From a virus, in IMG/VR virus record IMGVR_UViG_3300013285_000024, positions 1-46,627 of that record: DNA of 46,627 nucleotides; one strand, given 5' to 3'. How positions within the stretch are numbered: the first letter of the stretch is position 1; each line of letters opens with the position of its first letter. This document shows positions 8,138-20,100 of this stretch, piece after piece. Below the pieces are notes generated by a model. The model saw nothing but the letters and a program-made list of their open reading frames with translations, did no database searches and had not been told where the DNA came from. The position numbers and the translations under genes are program-made.

Positions 8138-11100
8138 ATGGCAGACATGAATGAGCTTTACAGCGCTCTGCAAAGAGCAGACGCAGCTGGAGATACTCAA
8201 TCTGCCAAGATTCTGGCTGACTACATACGCGGTCAAACTAAAGCTCCAGAACCCGGTCTTCCCTCTATTGCGCCAGTAGAGCCAGCTCCAGCGGCTGCAC
8301 CAGCAGCTCAAGCCGCTCCAACAGAACCAGCCGCTCCAATGGCTCCTAATGTGATGGATGCCCAAGCCTATAAAGCGGCATTGGAGAAGCGCAACCAAGA
8401 AAATCCAGAGCGTACAGTTTTAGGCACAGCCGTAGATGCTGGTATTACTCTTCTCAAAGGAGCTATTGGCTTGCCAGAAGCTTTTGTAGGCTTGGCAGAT
8501 ATTCCTAGTCGGGGCGCGTTGGGTAAGTTCCTTGAGCAAAATGGCTACAAACCCAAAGAAGCTAGTGCCATCTTAGATACCTACTTGTCTGAAGCACAGC
8601 AAGCGGCCAACCGTAAGGTAAGCGAGGCTAAAGGATTTGTTCCAACAGTCCAAGCTGCTTTACAAAACCCAAGCACTATTGCTACTTCTGTCGCCGAATC
8701 ACTACCTCAAATGATTGGTGGAGCTGGCATAGCTAGGGGTATATTGAAAGCTGCTCCTACAGTTGGCGGTGCAATTGCTGGTGGTCTTGGCGAAGGTATC
8801 TTAGGCGCAGGCTCTGCAGCCGAAGACATTCGCGCACAAAACGCAAACAAGTTACTAACTACAGAACAATCTTTGGCCGCGTTAGGAAGTGGTGCTGGCA
8901 CTGCATTGTTTGGTATAGCTGGCGGTCGTCTGGCTCAGAGGCTCGGCCTTGATGACGTACAGACCATGCTTGCAACTGGCTCTTCATTAGGCCCAGCCAA
9001 ATCAGTTCTTGACTTTAGTCGCCGCGCTATTGGCTCTGGAATATCTGAAGGTGTATTCCAAGAGATGCCACAGTCTGGTCAGGAAAAAATGTGGATGAAC
9101 TACGCCACAGACCGTCCTTTGATGGAGGGCGTACCAGAAGCCATGGGTATGGGAGCCGTCACTGGTTTCGGTATGGGCTTGCTGGGTGGCGGTGCTGGTG
9201 CGGCTGGCAAACAACCACAAGGCATTCAGCAACTGGTTCAACAGAATCAACAAATACTTGGTACTCCTCCGGCAGGCACTCAACCACCTGCCGCTTCACC
9301 TGCCGTTTCACCTGCGCCTCCATCTAACAGCCCAGTTGTTGGTACTACTACAGTAAATGTTGGCGGCAATATTCAAACAAAAGTTACGAGACAAGACGGA
9401 AGTGTAGATATTGATGGGGTACAGGTTGTACCTCCAACTGCGATTGCGCCTGCCGTTTCACCTGCCGAAGCCCCAAGCACTGACCTAGTCCAACAAACTA
9501 TTCCAGAAGCAGATACAAGCCAAGACTACGAAGCTATGTTGGCTGAACTTGAGCAGCAGATCGAGGGTAAACCCGCAGAAGCTGTACAAGAACAACCCCC
9601 TCAAGTGGAACAAGTTCCAACTGCAGGCCCTGCAGCTCCCGTTCAAGTTACCCAACCAGAAGCGCCAGCCGTTCCAATTACTCCTACAAGTGGCCCATCT
9701 GCGCCTGTAAAACAAGTCTTTGAAAAATCCAATCAATTAATGAACGACGAAGTTTCAAAGATTGATTCTGCAGAGAAGTTGGCGGTTGAATACTCAAACA
9801 TTAGACAAAGAAAAAATCCTCTTTCTGTAAATTTCCAAACAGATTCTGTGGCTATGCAAGGAGCTTTCCTAGAAAGATTTGCAGACAACAACCCAGAAAA
9901 AGCGGCTGAGTTTTCAGCGGAGTTAAAAGCTAATCCTGAAAAGTATTCTGACATATCTGGTATTTCTCCTGACTCAGTAAGATCAATAGGCTCACGGATT
10001 GATAAGCGCCTTGCGTTTAACAACGAGCAAGCCGCCAAAGTTCCAGAAACTACAACTGGCCCAGCCGCTCCTGTCAAAGTGGCGGAGCCTGCCGCACCAG
10101 AAGCACCGGCAGAAGTTACAGCCGGCCCAACTGAGCCAACTCAAGTGGCTGAACCTACTGCGCCAGTAGAAGTAACAGAACCTACCGCACCAGAGGCAGT
10201 AACTACTCCAGAAACGTCAACAGAAGAAAAGCCTGCAGAAGTTGCGGAGAAGCCTGCAGAGGCACAAGTAGAAGAGAAACCTACAGAAGGCCCAACCGCA
10301 CCTACGGGTGGCCCCGCTGCGCCCGTTAAAACAAAGAAAAAGCAAATTTGGTTTGTTGTTTATAAGACGGGAAATTTAGCTAGTAGCCGTGTAGATAATG
10401 TTGATTTAAACAGCGAGCAAGAAGCTAAAGAGTATTTAAACAAAACATTTACATCTCCTTGGCAATACAAGATTAGAGCCAAGACTATTGATGTTCCAGT
10501 AGAAGAGAAGCCTACAGGTGGCCCCGCTGCTCCAGCTGGCCCGAAAGAACCTAAGCCTCCAAAAGTAGAAATCTCTGAAGAAGAGAAAGCTAAAGCCGCA
10601 GAGGAAAAGGCTAAGGCCGAGGAAAAAAAAGCTAAGGCTGAAGAACAAAAGAAAAAAGTAGAAGAATTCAATAAGAATCCTATGAAGGTTGCCATGGAAG
10701 AAGGCAACGTGGATGCTGTTGCGTCTCTTCTGTATGGAAACGCCGTAGCCGAAGACCTAATGCCTGTCATCTTCCCTGATGAGATGTTGTTACGTATCCC
10801 TGTTTATTTAGGCAATGTATCGGATATTGAGGCGGCTTTAGGTAAGTACGGGTTCCGTATTACAGATCGGTCAGTCCAAGCAACTACAGATGACCCATCT
10901 TATACAGGCCCTGAGCTTGTAACTATTTCCGCGTTATACAAACCTGAGAAGGTAAGTATTCAAGGCGGTGGCGCTGAGTTTGTTAAAAACCGCAAAGGTT
11001 TAATTACCGCTCCTCCAGTACCTAAAGACGCCACAGATAGCCAGATCACCAAAATGCTAGATGCTGTGGCTATAGACAAGTTGCTTGACATCAATTCAAA

Positions 11101-14100
11101 CCCAGACAACTCGTTTGGAACAATGATGTACAAAGAGGGCGTTGTAAGCTATGTATTGCCTGCATCTGACTATATTCTTGCAGCTCTTAAAGATGCCAAA
11201 ATTGTTCGTATAACAGATAGAACGGGTAGCCGACAAGCTATCAAAATGGCTTTGGAAGCGGGCAAGCAAGATGAAGTTCAAATGCTTGTGCAAAATTATG
11301 TTGACGCACTTCAAAAACTACAGGAAGTCTTTGACTCTCACGCCCGTGTAGGAGATTTGGATCTTGCATTAAAAGAAAAATACGTTCAAGATGAAAATGC
11401 AAATTCGTCAACATTAAAGTACACGCTAGATGGTCTTGCTCTTCGTACCAAATTAAAAGTTAATAACTTAACTGGAATCCTTAACAAGATGTATGAGCTA
11501 TTTCCTAGCAATACTCAAGACTCAACTGATCAAACCAACCGAATCGTTAAAAAAGATGCTGAAGTACCACCAGAGTTAGGCAACATTATTCGTCGTGGTA
11601 TGCGTGATCACCGTCAAGGCCGTGACGTTGATACAAAAGACTTTGTAGATACGTTTGGAATGTTCCCCGGCGGTATTGACTTTGGTAACTGGGTTAACCA
11701 GAGCGAGCGCGCGGCTCACTTGAACGCTATCTATGACGCCATGTATGACTTGGCGGATGTTTCTGGTATCTCTCCAAAGATGCTTGGACTGGGCGAAAAG
11801 CTCAAAATGGCTATTGGAGCGCAGGGTAGAGGCGGTAGAACTGCAGCTCACTACTATCCCAAGTTAAACGAGATCAACCTTACCAAGACCAAAGGCGATG
11901 GATCGTTAGGACATGAATGGCAGCACGGCTTAGATTGGAATCTTCAACAAGAAGCCAACGGCAAAAAGTTGATGGACGGCACAGTTAACGTCCTTAAAAA
12001 TACGATAGACCCTGAGACAGTAGAAAACAATTTAAAAGCCATTTTGCGTGACACTGCTAACAGCACCGACAACCGCAACCTACCTCCTAAGAAGGCGTTC
12101 TTTGCTGCAATTACAAACCGCTCTTACTATGAGCAAGCGCCAATCTTTAGAAACTCATTTAAACAAACTCAGTACTTTAGAGATGCTCGCGCTTTAGACG
12201 AGAAAGAAGGTAAAACCCCTGCCTACTGGAGCTCCAACGTAGAACTGTTGTCTCGCGCATTTGAGTCTATGTTGTTTGATGCTTCCAAGGGTGGCTCGCC
12301 ATACCTTGTTGGCCCTACTGTTGCTGATGGATACATATCAAAGAAGAATGGTTACGGCGGAACAGCTTATCCAGCAGGCAAAGAACGCCCAGCTCTCAAT
12401 GAAATCTACAAGCAGATGCTTGAACAGATTGACCCAGAGACTCTGGCAGTCAAGACTTACAAGATGGAAACCAAGATTGTCTTTATTGAAGACTTGGGCT
12501 ATGCCGTCTTGGATCAGTACAACCTAGACTCAGGCACTTATGGTGGCTTGCAATGGTTTAAAGACCAAAAAGAAGCTGAAGAAACCAAAAAACTTCGCGA
12601 TGGTGAAGAACGTGTTTTGACTCCTGAAGCCATGCAGTTGAGCAAGGTCAATCAGCAAATCATTGACATGGCAAAGCGCGTTGATGTCATCATGGAAGAG
12701 ATGGGTCTATTTAAATGGCCTGAAATTAAAAACGGCTCAATGGCTGAGTCCATGTTCTATCACATGCGTCAAGGCTGGTGGCCAAAGAACAACCGCGAGC
12801 TGGCTGAGTACGGCATCAAAGCCTATTTGCAAAAGCCTGAGTTGCTTGGCTTTAACCCAGCCAAAGATCAGCGCGAGATAGAAAAGTACAAGATTGCAGA
12901 CTTTGAGGGTGACCGCGTCAAGCTCAAGCAGACTCAAGAAGACTTTGAGGCTGCAGCTGTACGCTTTGTCAGCCAAGTCATTACTGATATGAGAACTGAG
13001 GGATCGGATACAAAGGCTATCTACGATCACATTGTTGGCCTGTATCAGACCCAGCCTACATTGGATGTTCAGTCTGTCTTGAGTAAGACAAACAACGCCT
13101 ACTCTACGCCTCTGCCTATCGGTTACTTGGCCGGTATGCTGGCACAAGTTAAGTCCACCACTACAGTCCTAGACCCTACGGGCGGTAACGGAATGCTGGT
13201 GGTTGCGGCTAACCCACAAAACGTCACAACGATAGAGCTAGACCCACACCGTGCTAAAAACATGGAGCTAATGCAAATTGGTAACGTAATTGAAGGTGAT
13301 GCTCTTAAGAAAATAAATGACTTGAGAGATCAAGAGGTTGACGTAGTTTTAACTAACCCTCCGTTCGGTGCTTTATCAACTCCGGAACAAGTTCCATCTT
13401 GGACTGGCCAGAACTACAAGATTGGCACTCTAGATCAATTGATTGCGGCTAAGTCTTTACGGGCTATGGCTAACAATGGTCGTGCTGTATTGATACTTGG
13501 AGCACATCCTAAAGCTGGAACAGTAACCTCCACAGACCGTGTATTCTTAAACTGGTTATATGGTAACTACAACGTAGTAGACCATTATGAAATTGGCGGA
13601 AACTTATATCGTAAACAGGGTGCGTCTTGGCCGTTGCGCGTCCTAGTTATTGCCGGTAGAAACCAAACGGAAAACGCTTATCCAAGTGACTTCAACATCA
13701 GTCGGATAACTACATTTGATGAACTTTGGAGTAGATATGTTCAAACCAGTGATCGTAGCCAAGAAGTCGTGGTGGGTACCGGAAAAAAACAGCCAGTTAC
13801 TGGCGGTGCAAATCGACCGGCCGGAGGAGTATCAACAGGCGATACGCTGGAAGATGGAGAGCCTAGCGGAGGAGTGGGGGCTGGAGAGGTCGCTGGCGTC
13901 GGCGAACAATTACCTACAACAGGACGGGGCGCTGGAACTACCGCAGCCGGCGGACGAGGAACAGCTGGTGCAGCTGGTGCTGGAGAACAGCAGCCGGATA
14001 TCGGAAAAAATAAACGAGGGGGATCCAATACTGGCGAAGCCGGCAGCTCAGAAAGAGGCGCTGATAGCGGTAGAGGATCAGAAAATGAACTGGGAGGACT

Positions 14101-17100
14101 TTCTGACGTAGACCTAGACTCTATCTTTGATGAACTAGGTAAACCAGAAAAAGTTAAAGGCGGCCCACGCGCACCTCGAAGCGCTCCAAAAGAAGCTGGT
14201 GCTCCAAAAGCGCCAAGAACATCGACAACCAAAGGCCCAACAGTTATTCCAAAAGATTTGGAAGGCTTAGGTCTTGAGGCTTTACTTGATGAGTTGGATG
14301 TTGCCCTAAACGGAAAAGCTCCCGAGGTAACTAAAAAAACTACACCCGAAGACAGCCAAGCGCGCTTAGACAAGCAAGCTGAAGAGGCTATGGGTCGTAT
14401 TGCCCAGAACACCAAGAACACTAGCGACGACCCCAACAGCGGGCTGTACTCTAGAAAAGGTGATCAAGATTACGCCAACGTCCAACCAATCATTCAGAAG
14501 GTATGGAATGCTGTCGGAGAAAAGGTTAGCGATGCAAGCCAGCGTATCAAGCAAGTCTATGCTTTGCTGGTTACTAAATTTGGTGACGCCATCAAGGCTC
14601 ATCTACGCACGTTTGTGGACAGCCTGCGCGCAGTCGTGCAACGCCGCCCCAAGAACCAAACCCCAGTCCAAGCCGAACCTATTGATACTGAATCCCGCGT
14701 TGTCTACCTTGGTAAGTCACGCTTCTCTAGCGACGGCATCTACTTGCCACGCGCTCAGTCACAACACGCTTACTCAGCACTAGAAAACCTTGAAGCTCAA
14801 GTAGGAAGCATTGATGAGTTTGTAGCTAATGAGCTTGGGTATCCATCAGTTGAAAAGATGGCTAAAGGATTAGCTGGTTACCAAGTAGACGGACTAGCTT
14901 TGGCTATTCAAGCTAACAAGCTTGGTAAGGGCTTCATCATTGGGGACGATACCGGCGTGGGTAAAGGCCGTGCTGCAGCTGCCATGATTGTTTGGGCTAA
15001 AAAGAACGGGAAGATACCAATTTTTGTAACGCTCAGTGATTCCTTGTACACCGCGATGTATGAAGACTTGAGCAACATTGACCATGAAGATATCAGTATC
15101 GGCATGACCAACAATGAATCAATGATTCAAAAGAACATTGGTAACGGCCAGACTAAGGTTGTGTTTGAGAACAAGGGCAAAGCTGGCCCAGAACTTATGT
15201 CCTACATCACCAAGAACGGTGAGCTGCCTAAGGGCATGGATGTATTGTTTACAGCCTACTCTCAACTCAATGGCGGAGCGGGCTCTCCAGCTAGACAAGG
15301 TGCTATAGCTTCTTTAGTAGCCGCTGGCAAAGCCGTTCTTATCATGGACGAAGCCCATAACGCGGCTGGTATTCCAACTAACCCAGACTCCATGGGTCAA
15401 AACGCATTCTTCATGTCCCTGTTAACAGGCATTAACTTGTTGGGCAAAGAGAAGGACGCTCCTGAAGATTGGCAACCACCTCCTGCCGTGTATTTGTCTG
15501 CGACGTTTGCAAAACGCCCAGACAACATGCCTTTGTACATCCATACTAACTTGCGTTATGCAGCTAATACTCCAGAAGAGTTGACAGCCTTGTTCGGTAA
15601 AGGTGTGAAGACGGACGTATTGCAACAAGTTTCATCTGAAATGTTGGTTGAGTCTGGCTCTATGTTGCGCCGCGAGAGATCGTATGAAGGCGTGACGATG
15701 GATTTTGTTACAGACGAGGCTAACGCTCCCCGTGATATCCGTGAAGTAGATAAAGTTACAACCATCCTAAGAGCACTTGTCAATGCTGACCGCTCCCTCA
15801 AAGAATGGATGAAGTCGGCTGCAATTCAAGAAGAACTGATCAAAAAGTTTGGCCCACCCGGCGCAATGCTTGGAAAAATTGGCCCTACTGCATTTACTGA
15901 AGCCAAAGCCAACATGTTTACCTCTGTAGTTCACAACTACATTGGAACTCTACTGCTGTCTACTAAAACTCAAACCGCCGTAGACATGGTAGTGGACAAG
16001 ATGAACAACAATGAAAAGGTTGTTGTTGGTCTGCAGAATACAAACGGCAGTGCGCTAGATGACTTTGTTACAAAAAATGGCATCAAAGTTGGCGATGATA
16101 TTCCTAACTTTGGTTGGCAAACTTTGCTCCAGCGCGCAATTGACTCGACTAGAAAAGTTACATTGAAGTCGGCTACTGGTAATAAGAAAGACAACATCAA
16201 GATTGAAGTTCCATATTCAATGATGCCTTTATCAGTCAGGGCTGGATACGACAACTTAGCCAACATGCTCAAGGACTTCCAGTCCGATCTGCCTGTGGCT
16301 CCTATTGACTACATGCGTACTCAGCTTGAGAACAAGTATGTTTGGACGGTTGATGGAAAGACTCAAGTTGGAGATGAGCCTCCAGCTGGTGTTAAGGCTA
16401 GACACTTAGTGGTCAGGGAAATCACTGGACGCAATACTGCGGTAGATTACCGTGGCGATACTCCTAAGTACATGGCTCTAAACAACCCAGAGCGTGTTGC
16501 GATGATCTCCTCGTTCCAAAACGGTGAAGACTCACAGAACGGCCCAATCGATGTATTGATTATTAACTCTGCTGGTGCGACTGGTATTTCGTTACACGCA
16601 TCTACTGAGGCGTTTGACCAGCGTCCGCGCCACATGGTTGTGCTTCAGCCTCACGGAGACATCAGTGTCTTTATCCAGCTGCTGGGTCGTATTCACCGCA
16701 CTGGTCAGGTCGAGTGGCCATCGTTCACCATGCTGGCTACTGGCATCCCAGCCGAGAGACGTATCTTGGCTATGCTTCGTAAGAAGTTATCCAGCTTGAA
16801 GTCCAACACTTCGGGCGGTTCTAGTAGCACCAAGGTAAACGGCGTTGACTTCATCAATAGATATGGTGACGTCGCTACTGCTGAATACTTAAACGAACAT
16901 GCTGACATTCGAGAGTTCTTAGGCCAGCCTTTGTTTAACGATCCCGCAGAACAAGCTGGAACAGACTTGGCTCACAAAGCCTCTGGCACAGCTGGTCTAT
17001 TGTCCTCCTCAGATCAACAGGAGTTCTTTGACTCTATTGAGGCTAGTTACTTGGCTGAGATTGAGCTACGCAACTCTACAGGCACCAACGCCCTAGAGCG

Positions 17101-20100
17101 CCGCGTCCTTCCGCTCAATGCCGAGATGATCAAAGAGAACCTTATCGAGGAAGGTTTAGACAGTAATAACCCATTCTTGACTGATGTGGTGATGGCTCAG
17201 TTGAACGTGGATGTTATTGGCTCGATACCTACCCAGCAAAACATTGAGGACGATATTGCCCAAGCTTTAAACGGCCGTACTGCCCAACAAGTTGTAGAAG
17301 AGATTGACACAGAACTTAACACAATCTTTGTCGAGGTAAGAAACCAAATCATCTTAAAGCAAGGAGCTTTAGCTGAAGCAATTGCCGCCCCTGAAGCTAC
17401 CGAAAAAGACGTTGAAGTATTGACCAAGCAAAAAGAAGCTTTGGACATGCAGTTTGCTACTCTTGGTGAGCGTAGAGAAAGAACCTTGAGCGAGCTAAGA
17501 AACCAGTATGCAATTGGCACTGGCTTTGAATCGTTCATGCTGAATAATGTTCCAGCAAGTGCGGTTGTTATTGGTATCAAGGTAGACAAAACTAGGATTG
17601 GAAAGTCCAAGACTGGTAACCCATACTCACCATCTAACTTCCAAGTCATTTTTAAGCGCAACATTCCAGAGGGAAGAGTTGCTCCTACGCTGGCTACCTT
17701 GGAAGGCCCGAGCATTGACCAAAGCTCCTCATGGCGCAATCCTCCATTAGATCAGTGGTTTGCTCTCAAGTCAGTAACTGGTGGTCGCACTACTCGTTAC
17801 ATCGCACTTGGAAACATCCTGAGAGCGGCGCAGTTGTTTGACAAAGACGGTGGTGAGATTGCTAAGTTTACCCTGATGAATCAGACAGAGCCAGTCTCTG
17901 GTGTGATCATGCCCGCTAAGTACCAGCCTGTGGCTATTAGCGCACAGCCTGTCAGGTTGCGTAATCCTAATGCTGCCGTGCAATACACATTGGCGGCTTG
18001 GCAAAAGATTTTGCAAAACAAGTACGAAGGCACTCAAGTCGAAGAGTACAAAAACTTGGCAGACGTGTTGCAGCCACTTTTGTTGCCGAACCTGCCTGAT
18101 TTTAAAACGTTTACCGATCTTCAAAAAAGTACCTATACCAACGTCGTTATCCGTGGCACACAGAACCTGTGGACGTTAAGTTTGGATAGCTACAGGCCTC
18201 TTGGCTTTAGGTTATCTATATCTGGTGATGCGCCTAAAAAGTTTGTTACGTCTATCAAAGACATCTCTATGGCGAAGAAGGGTGGTCGCTATGAAATGTC
18301 CGGTGGAGCGTATATAGCAAACTTTGACAAAATAATTTCACTCATCAAACAGCTGCATAAGAGTTACCCAGCGACTGTGGAAGCTGACTTTGGTCAACTT
18401 GCCCGCGAGGTAATGAAAGTTGAGTTTGACGACAGCGAATCTAAGAAGGGCATGTTCTCTCGCGCGGTAGCCGAGGGCGGCCAAAGCGTTGAAGATGTTC
18501 AGTCTCAAATCGTACCGATCAAAGGTATCACTGTTAACGTCGTTCAATCTTCTGATGACCTGCCAGACCAGTGCGCGCCGTCTGATGTTGAAGGTGTGTG
18601 GTACTCGGGTAATACTGTTTACCTTGTAGCTGACAACTTACCTAATGCCCAGCGTGTTCAAGAAGTGCTGGCGCATGAAGCTATCGGTCACGCCGCGTTA
18701 GAAGCAATGCTTGGCAAGCAGTTGATGGGCTCTTTGGTTAAGAACGTCCTTACGCTAGAAGAGACTTCTAAGCTTGTTAAAGAGATTGCAGCTCAAGTAG
18801 ACCGCACACAACCCGGCCTGTCTGATGAGCGTCGCGCTAAAGAGATCGTAGCCGTCATGGCAGAGCGCGGTTTGTATGGTGGTTTAGTACAGCGTGTGAT
18901 TCAAGCTGTGCGTAGATGGCTCAGAGATGCTGGCTTCACAATTAAATTTGCCGACAGCGACATCTTGGCTTTGCTCAAGAACGCAGAGAAGTTTGCAGCT
19001 GCAGCAGACTCTGCACCTAAGTTGTTTGGAACTCCAGAGCCTTTTTTCTCTAGAAACTACCAAGGCGGCCCAGCTCCAGTAGCTCAGTGGTCATCGCCAG
19101 ACTCAACAACCATGACAAACATTGAGTATCAGCTGGCTGATAAGTTTGTTGACCTCAAGCACGTTATTCGCGAGATAGAGAAGGGCGCTGGAACAATTCA
19201 GGAGAACTTCGACGCCTATACAAAAGAGACGTTGATGCATGGTAGGGCGTCAGAGGCCATACAGGATTTCCTGAACAAAGAACTTCTGCCTGTCTTGAAA
19301 GATATGCGCGAGAAGAAGGTTACGCTGGCCGAGCTGGAGGAGTACCTCCATAACCGTCACGCTGAAGAGTACAACATCCAGATTGCCAAGATCAATCTAA
19401 CCATGCCGGATGGTGGATCGGGAATCTTTACCGATGATGCAAACATTTATCTAAACAATCTAACCCAAGACCAGAAGGACAAGTTTGAGGCGCTTGCTAA
19501 AGAAGTTGACGCTATCGTAAGAAAAACTCAGGGGGTTGTGGTTGAGGGTGGTCTAGAAACTCAAGAGACTGTTGACGTTTGGAATCAAACATACCCCAAC
19601 TATGTTCCTTTGAAGCGCGCAGACTTGGACTATGTCAACACCGGTAGCGGAGTAGCCAAAGGCATTCAAGTTAAAGGCCCGTTCAGTAAGAGAGCCATGG
19701 GTTCGCTCAAAGACGTTGTTGATATCTTCTCTAACATTGCTGTCCAGCGCGAGAAGGCTATCGTCAATGCAGAAGCAGCCAAAGTTGGCCGTGCTCTGTA
19801 TGGTCTAGTCATCAGCAATCCAAACCCCGGCTTTTGGATGGCCGTCAACCCTGACGCTATCAAGAACAAAAAGAAACTTCAAGATGAGTTGATCAAGCTT
19901 GGTCTAAACCCTACGGACGCACAGAACTTATTTCAAGAACCTAAGAGTCCAAGCATTGATCCTAAGACTGGGTTTGTTCGATACAAAGTCAACCCAACAC
20001 TTCGCGACAGTAAGAACGTAGTAGCTATCAAAGTCAACGGCAAAGACCGTTACGTTTTTTTTAATGGTAATGATCCACGCGCTTTGCGTATGGCTGAAAC

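Noticed and set aside
13741-14436. 231-codon open frame antisense to the giant gene
   Set aside because: It mirrors the Gly/Ser/Ala-rich linker; its product is a low-complexity Pro/Ser/Ala string with no ribosome site, inside a well-supported gene.
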